Assembly: GCF_964340395.1 (NCBI RefSeq)
Contig: NC_135557.1
Location: 2,498,687 to 2,562,686 of the forward strand
DNA: 64,000 bases
Reading direction: 5' to 3'
Source: Glandiceps talaboti
Taxonomy: Eukaryota; Hemichordata; Enteropneusta; Spengelidae
The notes beneath the pieces are model-generated. The model did no database searches. It saw only the letters and a list, made by a program, of their open reading frames with translations, and was not told where the DNA came from. Below are positions 26,385 through 36,480 of this stretch, piece by piece. The number at the start of each line of letters is the position of its first letter. The stretch's first letter is position 1. A program made the translations under genes and the position numbers.

Positions 26385-26669
26385 CTGTAAAATTATCATA
26401 TAGTAACAGTCATAGACCAACACTGTAAAATTATCATATAGTAACAGTCATAGACCAACACTGTAAAATTATCATATAGTAACAGTCATAGACCAACACT
26501 GTAAAATTATCATATAGTAACAGTCATAGACCAACACTGTAAAATTATCATATAGTAACAGTCATAGACCAACACTGTAAAATTATCATATAGTAACAGT
26601 CATAGACCAACACTGTAAAATTATCATATAGTAACAGTCATAGACCAACACTGTAAAATTATCATATAG
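26364..26669. repeat. 38-bp tandem repeat, 8 copies
   Basis: Nearly identical units containing GTAACAGTCATAGACCAACA with AAAATTATCATATA, period 38 bp. On the minus strand each unit contains AATTTTACAG, an acceptor-like sequence. It lies downstream of the lectin stop codon. Confidence 0.95.
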
Positions 26670-26695
26670 AATATAAAAGTTGTGCACATCTATAT

Positions 26696-26701
26696 TTTAA
26701 T
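26696..26701 (-). terminator. Possible ATTAAA polyadenylation signal of the lectin gene
   Basis: ATTAAA on the minus strand about 260 nt after the lectin stop. No canonical AATAAA was found nearer. Confidence 0.3.
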
Positions 26702-26958
26702 TTTAAGAAAGTTGTGAATTTGTCATTTTTATGAAATCCGTGCTTGGATGTAACCGCCATATAGACGATTGTAGCGTATAATACCGGATGTTGTCAAGGT
26801 GTGATGCAGGCAAGTGTATTTCGTGAGTACATAAACGTATATAGGTGTATGTGCACTCTTTTGGTTAGATTATCCAATTCATCAACTATTGACTATTGCA
26901 TCATTTCATATACGTACACATATTTTATAAATTTACCGTACCTACTACTCGCCTGGAA

Positions 26959-27105
26959 TCAACGTTTCCTTTCACAAATGTAACCTATTGTTATATGACA
27001 ATTATGGTCATTCCAAGGAGCTTTTGTCGCGTCCCAGATATGTGCACAGTCTTCGTTTCCACCGGCATTGTTTGGCTCACCAGTATTCCAATTTGTGTAA
27101 ATCAC
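26959..27105 (-). CDS. Lectin exon 5 (C-terminal half of the domain)
   Basis: Acceptor ATTGATTCATTCAG ends at 27106. The exon is phase 0, 48 codons plus TGA. It carries TNWNTGEPNN, GGNEDC, APWNDHNC and GYICE, the calcium/sugar site and three domain cysteines. It abuts the first unit of the 41-bp array, which contains its acceptor and first seven bases. Confidence 0.88.
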   Translation of the reverse strand: MIYTNWNTGEPNNAGGNEDCAHIWDATKAPWNDHNCHITIGYICERKR

Positions 27106-30100
27106 CTGAATGAATCAATTAAATTTGTATGTTACATATAAATCACCTGAATGAATCAATTAATTTTGTATGTTACCTATAAATCACCTGAATGAATCAA
27201 TTAATTTTGTATGTTACCCATAAATCACCTGAATGAATCAATTAAATGTGTATGTTATATATAAATCACCTGAATGAATCAATTAAATTTGTATGTTACA
27301 TATAAATCACCTGAATGAATCAATTAAATTTGTATGTTACCTATAAATCACCTGAATGAATAAATTAAATTTGTATGTTACATATAAATCACCTGAATGA
27401 ATCAATTAAATTTGTATGTTACATATAAATCACCTGAATGAATCAATTAAATTTGTATGTTACATATAAATCACCTGAATGAATCAATTAAATTTGTATG
27501 TTACATATAAATCACCTGAATGAATCAATTAAATTTGTATGTTACATATAAATCACCAGAATGAATCAATTAAATTTGTATGTTACATATAAATCACCTG
27601 AATGAATCAATTAAATTTGTATGTTACATATAAATCACCTGAATGAATCAATTAAATTTGTATGTTACATATAAATCACCTGAATGAATCAATTAAATTT
27701 GTATGTTACATATAAATCACCTGAATGAATCAATTAAATTTGTATGTTACATATAAATCACCTGAATGAATCAATTAAATTTGTATGTTACATATAAATC
27801 ACCTGAATGAATCAATTAAATTTGTATGTTACCTATAAATCACCTGAATGAATCAATTAAATTTGTATGTTACATAAAAATCACCTGAATGAATCAATTA
27901 AATTTGTATGTTACATATAAATCACCTGAATGAATCAATTAAATTTGTATGTTACCTATAAATCACCTGAATGAATCAATTAAATTTGTATGTTACATAT
28001 AAATCACCTGAATGAATCAATTAAATTTGTATGTTACATATAAATCACCTGAATGAATCAATTAAATAGTATGTTACATATAAATCACCTGAATGAATCA
28101 ATTAAATTTGTATGTTACATATAAATCACCTGAATGAATCAATTAAATTTGTATGTTACATATAAATCACCTGAATGAATCAATTAAATTTGTATGTTAC
28201 ATATAAATCACCTGAATGAATCAATTAAATTTGTATGTTACATATAAATCACCTGAATGAATCAATTAAATTTGTATGTTACATATAAATCACCTGAATG
28301 AATCAATTAAATTTGTATGTTACCTATAAATCACCTGAATGAATCAATTAAATTTGTATGTTACATATAAATCACCTGAATGAATCAATTAAATTTGTAT
28401 GTTACATATAAATCACCTGAATGAATCAATTAAATTTGTATGTTACCTATAAATCACCTGAATGAATCAATTAAATTTGTATGTTACATATAAATCACCT
28501 GAATGAATCAATTAAATTTGTATGTTACATATAAATCACCTGAATGAATCAATTAAATTTGTATGTTACATATAAATCACCTGAATGAATCAATTAAATT
28601 TGTATGTTACCTATAAATCACCTGAATGAATCAATTAAATTTGTATGTTACATATAAATCACCTGAATGAATCAATTAAATTTGTATGTTACATATAAAT
28701 CACCTGAATGAATCAATTAAATAGTATGTTACATATAAATCACCTGAATGAATCAATTAAATTTGTATGTTACATATAAATCACCTGAATGAATCAATTA
28801 AATTTGTATGTTACATATAAATCACCTGAATGAATCAATTAAATTTGTATGTTACCTATAAATCACCTGAATGAATCAATTAAATTTGTATGTTACATAT
28901 AAATCACCTGAATGAATCAATTAAATTTGTATGTTACCTATAAATCACCTGAATGAATCAATTAAATTTGTATGTTACATATAAATCACCTGAATGAATC
29001 AATTAAATTTGTATGTTACATATAAATCACCTGAATGAATCAATTAAATAGTATGTTACATATAAATCACCTGAATGAATCAATTAAATTTGTATGTTAC
29101 ATATAAATCACCTGAATGAATCAATTAAATTTGTATGTTACATATAAATCACCTGAATGAATCAATTAAATTTGTATGTTACATATAAATCACCTGAATG
29201 AATCAATTAAATTTGTATGTTACATATAAATCACCTGAATGAATCAATTAAATTTGTATGTTACCTATAAATCACCTTAATGAATCAATTAAATTTGTAT
29301 GTTACATATAAATCACCTGAATGAATCAATTAAATTTGTATGTTACCTATAAATCACCTGAATGAATCAATTAAATTTGTATGTTACATATAAATCACCT
29401 GAATGAATCAATTAAATTTGTATGTTACATATAAATCACCTGAATGAATCAATTAAATTTGTATGTTACATATAAATCACCTGAATGAATCAATTAAATT
29501 TGTATGTTACATATAAATCACCTGAATGAATCAATTAAATTTGTATGTTACATATAAATCACCTGAATGAATCAATTAAATTTGTATGTTACATATAAAT
29601 CACCTGAATGAATCAGTTAAATTTGTATGTTACATATAAATCACCTGAATGAATCAATTAAATTTGTATGTTACATATAAATCACCTGAATGAATCAATT
29701 AAATTTGTATGTTACATATAAATCACCTGAATGAATCAATTAAATTTGTATGTTACATATAAATCACCTGAATGAATCAATTAAATGTGTATGTTACATA
29801 TAAATCACCTGAATGAATCAATTAAATTTGTATGTTACATATAAATCACCTGAATGAATCAATTAAATTTGTATGTTACATATAAATCACCTGAATGAAT
29901 CAATTAAATTTGTATGTTACATATAAATCACCTGAATGAATCAATTAAATTTGTATATTACCTATAAATCACCTGAATGAATCAATTAAATTTGTATATT
30001 ACCTATAAATCACCTGAATGAATCAATTAAATTTGTATATTACCTATAAATCACCTGAATGAATCAATTAAATTTGTATGTTACATATAAATCACCTGAA

Positions 30101-31871
30101 TGAATCAATTAAATTTGTATGTTACCTATAAATCACCTGAATGAATCAATTAAATGTGTATGTTACATATAAATCACCTGAATGAATCAATTAAATTTGT
30201 ATGTTACATATAAATCACTTGAATGAATCAATTAAAGTTGTATGTTACCTATAAATCACCTGAATGAATCAATTAAATGTGTATGTTACATATAAATCAC
30301 CTGAATGAATCAATTAATTTTGTATGTTACATATAAATCACCTGAATGAATCAATTAAATGTGTATGTTACATATAAATCACCTGAATGAATCAATTAAT
30401 TTTGTATGTTACCTATAAATCAAACCTCGATATGTTAATAACATTTAACGTTTACAAATAAATAAAATTACAAAAAAGTCTAAGGAGTTGAAAGACGTGT
30501 GCAGAAGCTTGAATTAGTATAACTATATTTTATGATATATTTCCTATGATACACCGTGTTTGATTGGGTGACATGTTTTACAGCAGTCCGTCATGGTTTA
30601 TTCTTTAAGGCTTTGTTTACATTTATTTTAAATGATTAGTTTATCGTCCTTCTCAAGATGCTAGTATCATATAAGTGGGAACTACACACCAAATAATGCA
30701 CACACAAAAAATCGTCACAGATCGCGTGTATTCGATGATAATATGAGTCAGGAATGCAGCATGGTACTTGTCAGGATATATATATTCAATCATTATTTTC
30801 GCATGTTCACATGTGTTCCATGAATATCACACAACTTAATTATACCAGAATGATTAGAATGATAGTCAATCAATTTCGTACAAATCAAATACTAAAAAAA
30901 ACTTTACAATGCCATACATCAATTGAAAGATAATTTTAGCCAGCAGTGTTTTGAATAACGCAACGCTGTCTGGATGCTGACATTGCAGCCTAGACTTGTT
31001 GTTGACCAAATGGTGAAATACCGTGGCCAAAACAGAAGTGCCGAAACAGAAGTGCGATTTTCCACACAGAAGAGCGATTTTTCAAACAGAACAGTGATTT
31101 TGAAACAGAGGAGCTATCTTTTAAACAGTAGATCGATAATACAAACAGATCTAGAAGAGCAATTTGTCATTTTCGGCCACGGTAGAAATCACCTGTCTCT
31201 TTACTACTGTGGTAGGGCTTTCAGCGCTGGTCAGGATTTGAGTATGCAACATTGTAAGTTAGCATAGCTGTAACAGGTATTTCCCACAGCCATGTACAAG
31301 TTATATGAGCACTGCTAGTCAGATATGAGCAAAAGGGTTGCAACAGGGTATTATTCCACCATAACTGTTACATGTATGTGCATAACTGTGTGCTACAGCC
31401 ATGGTACTGGGATGTGCAAAACAGTCGTGGCACATTTAGCAGGGCTGTGAAAAAATATACCCTGTAATGGGACTGTGAGGCACACAGCTGGTATACAGCT
31501 GTGCTCTTCTACATAGCTAGCACTAGGATGTGCAAGGTTACCTATGTTATCGGCGGCTTGCAACTGTTGCTTATAACTGACTACTAAATACTCAAACAGA
31601 AAGATTGATTAGAATGAAACCCATCACATCGTAATTACACTCTTACAAAGTAGGCAACTTTGGTGTATACCTACACAATCGCCATCAGCCCACTGGAAGT
31701 GCCCCTCTGTTACTTGGTCATGTAAGCCAATCCAAAATAGACCTTTACCACTCGCAATACCTGTAGGAAATAAGAAAATATATAAGACTGCTCTTAACCT
31801 GGTAAATGACAATATAAAATGATTTATCATTATTTATTATTATTAAATTTATGATTATTATATAATATTTA

Positions 31872-31927
<56 letters not shown>

Positions 31928-34900
31928 GTATTAGTCTTATTATTAGTATTATTATTATTACAAGTGAAGGGGTTTAAATGTTATTTAATAATAGAGCATT
32001 GTGTGAGAGAGCCTTTTGGTCCTATTGTCAATAAAATGAACCGTTTGAGCATATATTTGCTATGCCTGCTCATATTTGCTATCTGCTATGCAGGCTGACG
32101 TTTTAGGGTGCCCTTTCACAACTTTATCTGTACATACTTAATTCTACATTCAATTTGTGAGAGTCTAAAATATAATAAAAGTAATTTCAAAATTGCATGT
32201 CAGGAAAATGAGAAAGTGAAAGGGTTTAATATTTAATAATAATGACAAAAAAATATTAGGATGAAGTTTATACATTTTGGGGCGACTAATGGCAATTATG
32301 ATTTTTTTGGCAAAGGAAAAAGGGCCACATTTTAGACCTAGCAAAATCGAAAATAATGTGTAAATTAAAGATGGTTATTCCTCGTCGTTGGTAAAGTCAT
32401 GAAAACAATAAGCTGCTGGTGGGTTGGTTTTATCATTGTCTATCTCACTTGTAAGTTGTATGTACAATGTGATGTGTGTACCGCAAGCACGCGCACACAT
32501 GCGAAAATGCAATGCACATGATTCATGAAAAAGCTACATTGTATTACATTCTAGTGACGTCATTTGCCTCCATTGCGCACACACAGTGTAACAATTGCCA
32601 TATTTCTAGCACTGGACATGACGTCTTGCAAACCTCATGATTGAGAATTTCTGGATAATTTATCAATATTCCTGTAACAATGTATGATACCTTGATTGCC
32701 ATATATCCCCAACGATATCCAGTGTCTATTATCGTCTAAATTTTGGACACGGAAATACATACATACGCATATATGCACATCGAGTTGTCACTAATAATGT
32801 CAATTGGAGAGCAGCACACGATCTTCGAAACTTTGTCGGATTTTAAATTTCTATCCATATACAAACAATATACAGTATCGAGTCGCCTATGTCAACTTGT
32901 ACTCAAATGTATGTGTACACATTTGGAGATTTTGTGATGAAAGACTGAACCAAGTTGTGTAGATCAAATTCTCAAGGACTGCTGGTATTTTAGGTATTTA
33001 CAATTTATTCTGACGATTTTAGAATTGCATAAATTTGATTCAGATAATTTCAAAAATCATGAAACCTTATTACAACAGATATCATCAACCCGTACATGCC
33101 AACAGCAATCATGTTTTCTCCTAAATTTTAATTTTCAAAAGTGTTTTATGTCTACTTTTTTCAAAAATCCACATAATATGGTTATTTTGGTTACCATGGC
33201 AACTGATGTTCATTAAATGACCTCTTTTTTAAACTCAGCATGACAAACTACCCTTTGTAGTGTGGTCAATGTGCAAATAAAAAGATATTTATCAGATTTA
33301 TAATGTTATTTGTGAGATGTATGTGTATATAATGAAAACATAATTTTCATGTCTACCATACACTTCCATGGAAACAGCTATCCAATTTTATACAATTTAT
33401 GTTACACAAGCTAGCACTAACTCATACATGCCAAAAAGAAGGAAATGTGTTTACTAAATATGATTTCTTTTCAATGTTTTATGTCAAATTTTAGAAAAAT
33501 GATTAACATATTATGGTGATTTTGGTTACCATGGCAACATATGTACACAAAATGACCCCCTTTTCGAACTCAGCATAACAAACTACCCCATGTAGGGTGG
33601 TTAATTTTTAAATAAACGTGATTATTATTAAATTATTATTACTACATAATATTTATTTAATTATTATTTTTCGTAGGGGACATAACCGTGATTAACGGTT
33701 AACTTTGTGACAGCAAACAAACTAACGTACCGACATTTTGACACGGTTATTCATATCAAGCAAAATAACTGAGCTAAGAAAGAAACTTTACTTGCTTCTA
33801 ATGTATAAATTCTCATCGTCATCGTCGATGGTCACAAGATCGCTGTGCATAGATCTGCATATTGACCTTGCAGCAGCCCAGGTGTAAGGTCCCCTATTAA
33901 CATAGTAACACTCTCTGCTTCGACAATGCCATCCACTATCTAGAATGAACACAAAGCGGAGTTCAAAGTATGAAGTTATAAAATATTTGAAATTAATTAC
34001 GTGAAGCATAATATTTCACATGAGTATAATTTACATTCAGAAATGAGTACATATATAATCAAAACTGGTGAAATTCAGTTATAATAAACAATTACTCATA
34101 ATGGACATTGCTATGAGGGAAATGTAGTGTAGATTAATAGCAATTAAACAATGAACAAGATTTGACACATTTGATACGTTAAGTTGTAAAGCTGTGTACT
34201 ATTAATAGCTTATCCCTTACGAATCTCCTTATTTCGTCAGAAACTATTTTGATAATATGTTATCTGATTTCAATGAGTATTAATTAAAGGGAAAAAGTAG
34301 GGAACTAGTAGATTTTAGGGGAGGAGTGCTAAGGAGAAAGGTTGCGGGAAAAAATTGGGGTGAAATGGGGTGATGAGGCATGACAATCCTGATAGTCTGA
34401 AAGGGAAATACTTCCTTCTTGATTTGTAGCTCTTTAAATCAAATTCAACATCAGTAACGGTCGTTTATTTTGTACATTTACCAAAAACAACTGAGATTAC
34501 TGAATATAGACCATATGTACTGAAAACTTTCTACTTCAGCCTCATTGACAGTGTAGTTATCTTTTCTGTTTGGGAGGGTTGACTGATTGAAATGTTAGAA
34601 AATTACAGACATCTATTAACACCTGTACTAAAATATGTGGATCTGAATGAAATAATTGTATGGAAAATGAGCATTTGTTAAAGCTACCAAATTACCAATG
34701 ACGTTATTCCCACATGGTACACTCAGTAGTTTTGAGTTACTTTCCCCGGGTCGCAGGTATAAAATATCCATGAAACAAGTCATGTTCGGCTCAGTTATGT
34801 ACCCTCTGCCACCAGAATACTTATAATAACCAGAGAATATAAGAAGTAAAGGAAGAAGTAATGCAAGTTACTAAATCAAGTTTGACTGCAATATTTTCTC

Positions 34901-35761
34901 CCCAATGCCGAACAATTCCCTAAACATAGAAATTATTTTGGCATTATACGAATTTAACGAAATATTTGTTTTCAATAGCAAACTTTTAATACTTTGAGAA
35001 TATGGACTCGTAAGCATTGACAAGATTTATTCGTATTATATACACAACTCATTAGTTCTACTGAATCTACTTACTGGTTCCAACATCGTCTTCTCCAACA
35101 GAATTGCTTCTTACATTAACTTCATCTGCATTGATTGTTTTTTGTCCATTACCGTTATCCAAAGAATGTATCTCTCCTTCATCAGAGTTGACGATGTCTT
35201 CATCTTCATCACCAGATGTAAACCACGTGATGAGAAGAAGTAGAAATATAAGAACACAGTATGATTATATCTCTCAACAATAGAGACTATGACTGCCCCC
35301 GAACAGACAGAAAATCAGTGGGTAAAAGTGAATAAATAAGATATAGTTGTCTGTGGTACAAGACTTGTTGAACATCCGACAATTCCCCTTCAGTTTGAAT
35401 AGTATCATGAGCGTATTGTAATATCGAAGGTGGTTATGATCTTAGACCAAGATGAGACATGGCTTGATGGTTTGAGAAGCTACTCGCGTGAAAAAGAATT
35501 TAACAAGCTTAAACAATTATGCTAACCAGACGTCTGCGAAAATTTAGGATTCGCTTACACAAATGTTTTCGACTCTGTGAGTAGACAATATAACTTGTAA
35601 CTAATGGATTGTTGTACATCTAGTCTAGTAACAAAATAAAACTTACAAGTAAAGTTGACGTCATCTACTGCTACATCACGTGTCTCTACTCCGTTGACTT
35701 CATCATCACAGTAACACACTGCAACCAGTAATACAAACGTAATGACGGTAAATGATCGCAT
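26959..35761 (-). CDS. Secreted C-type lectin, five exons, 204 residues
   Basis: Exons (minus, 5' to 3'): 35647-35761, 35075-35203, 33792-33939, 31675-31750, 26959-27105; total 615 nt with stop, and phases agree at every junction as chosen. Order: signal peptide MRSFTVITFVLLVAVCYC, an acidic linker of about 60 residues, then a complete long-form C-type lectin domain. Visible landmarks are the N-terminal pair WHC...ECYY, SIC, FWIGL, the EPN sugar-binding motif, EDC, WND and the final YICE. EPN with WND predicts a calcium-dependent site of the mannose/fucose/GlcNAc type (family knowledge). A cysteine at WADGDC is unusual. Secretion and a recognition role are inferred. Intron 4 (27106-31674) is mostly a minisatellite made from its own acceptor. 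Confidence 0.85.
27099..30421 (-). repeat. 41-bp minisatellite carrying a splice acceptor, ~81 copies
   Basis: Each minus-strand unit contains TTTAATTGATTCATTCAG followed by GTGATTTA, the same acceptor and exon start used by lectin exon 5 at 27105. Units are nearly identical; common variants are CATAT/CCTAT and a two-base deletion (AAATAGTATG). It fills about 3.3 kb of the 4.6-kb last intron. Reading into any upstream copy as exon gives GTG ATT TAT, one sense codon, then TAA in the standard unit, so use of a decoy would truncate the lectin before EPN. Confidence 0.93.
30422..31011. other. Remaining lectin intron 4 sequence
   Basis: AT-rich intronic sequence on the lectin strand with no recognised element. 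Confidence 0.4.
31012..31193. mobile_element. Short inverted-repeat element enclosing degenerate repeats
   Basis: GGTGAAATACCGTGGCC at 31012-31028 pairs imperfectly with GGCCACGGTAGAAATCACC at 31175-31193. Between them AAACAGAAGAGCGATTTTTC-like units repeat about six times (31030-31150). Likely a small MITE in lectin intron 4. The 97-codon plus frame across it has no domain. Confidence 0.5.
31675..31750 (-). CDS. Lectin exon 4 (FWIGL to WADGD core)
   Basis: Encodes GKGLFWIGLHDQ and HFQWADGDC. The donor chosen is GTAGGT at 31674 (phase 0), because it alone joins exon 5 in frame; the stronger-looking GTATAC four bases downstream would break the frame. The acceptor chosen is GCGAG at 31751. The better consensus TTTCCTACAG, 10 nt upstream, would put a stop four codons in when joined to exon 3. 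The boundaries are the least certain in this gene. Confidence 0.7.
31858..31965. repeat. (ATT)n microsatellite
   Basis: Long ATT trinucleotide run with a few interruptions, in lectin intron 3. Confidence 0.95.
33050..33625. repeat. Divergent direct duplication in lectin intron 3
   Basis: 33050-33290 and about 33400-33625 share blocks in order: GTTTTATGTC, TTTTGGTTACCATGGCAAC, AACTCAGCAT, ACAAACTACCC, TGTAG(T/G)GTGGT. Each copy has one full X-box-like palindrome. Confidence 0.7.
33190..33203. promoter_or_regulatory. X-box (RFX-type) motif
   Basis: GTTACCATGGCAAC fits the RFX consensus GTNRCC-N(0-3)-RGYAAC. A second identical site lies at 33525-33538. Both are inside lectin intron 3 in duplicated sequence, so function is uncertain. 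Confidence 0.35.
33792..33939 (-). CDS. Lectin exon 3 (start of the lectin domain)
   Basis: Acceptor TGTTCATTCTAG before 33939 and donor GTAAAG at 33791, phases 1 and 2. Encodes SGWHCRSRECYYV, TWAAARSICRSM and DLVTIDDDDEN, matching the N-terminal strands and first helix of a long-form C-type lectin domain. Confidence 0.88.
34010..35074. other. Lectin intron 2
   Basis: Most of intron 2; nothing else recognised in it. Confidence 0.5.
35075..35203 (-). CDS. Lectin exon 2 (acidic linker)
   Basis: 129 nt, phase 1 at both ends, donor GTAAGT at 35074. Encodes an Asp/Glu/Asn-rich segment (EDIVNSDEGEI, NADEVNV, GEDDVGT). The acceptor is ambiguous: GATGAAG before 35203, or an in-frame alternative 6 nt downstream, giving an optional two-residue difference. 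Confidence 0.75.
35647..35761 (-). CDS. Lectin exon 1 (signal peptide)
   Basis: The start at 35761 gives a classic signal peptide. A longer in-frame start at 35830 would lie upstream of the TATA box and has no signal-like N-terminus. Donor GTAAGT at 35646, phase 1. Confidence 0.85.
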
Positions 35762-35808
35762 CCTTTGTGTCAGTCTACAGGAATACTGATGGCTAAACAC
35801 AGCTAAGT

Positions 35809-35815
35809 CTTTATA
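35809..35815 (-). promoter_or_regulatory. TATA box of the lectin gene
   Basis: TATAAAG on the minus strand 48-54 nt upstream of the ATG. This predicts a start of transcription near 35785 and a 5' leader of about 25 nt. Confidence 0.6.
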
Positions 35816-35970
35816 AAGGTATGCCTTCATATTTAGCGTGAACAGTTTCTGACGTCACTTTGCGGATATGATGATTACATCTACTAAAGTATTTGCTGAA
35901 GTGGAATAACATTTATTGAATTTTGTTAATGCCGTGGCAACTTTGTGTTTGTTTTAAATAATGATTCACT

Positions 35971-36093
35971 ACCAATACCACGTAGGCCTTATATTATTCT
36001 TTTATTACTTGAAATACGATCAATAAACATGGAAGCCAGATCCATATGTGTTTGATATTCAATAAACCAATACACCAATTGCACACATACATA

Positions 36094-36141
<48 letters not shown>

Positions 36142-36158
36142 TACATACATACATACAT

Positions 36159-36193
<35 letters not shown>

Positions 36194-36240
36194 TACACAC
36201 ATACATACACACACACACACACATACATACATACATACAT

Positions 36241-36277
<37 letters not shown>

Positions 36278-36480
36278 TACACACATACATACACACACAC
36301 ATACATACATACATACATACATACATACATACATACATACATACATACATACATACACACACATACATACATACATACATACATACATACACACACACAC
36401 ATACATACATACATACATACATACATACATACATACATACATACATACATACATACACACACACACATATACGTATACAC
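35971..36480. repeat. Dispersed repeat with CA/CATA tail, copy 2
   Basis: The same body as 2803-2886 (ACCAATACCACGTAGG to CACCAATTGCAC), with about 29 extra bases near 36023-36052, followed by a compound (CA)n/(CATA)n tract of about 400 bp. Frames of up to 190 codons over the tail are low complexity. Confidence 0.85.

Noticed and set aside
30974-31267. 97-codon plus-strand frame
   Set aside because: It covers a small inverted-repeat element with degenerate 20-bp repeats in the lectin intron; no domain.
35762-35830. Longer N-terminus for the lectin starting at 35830
   Set aside because: That ATG lies upstream of the TATA box, and the internal ATG at 35761 gives a clean signal peptide.
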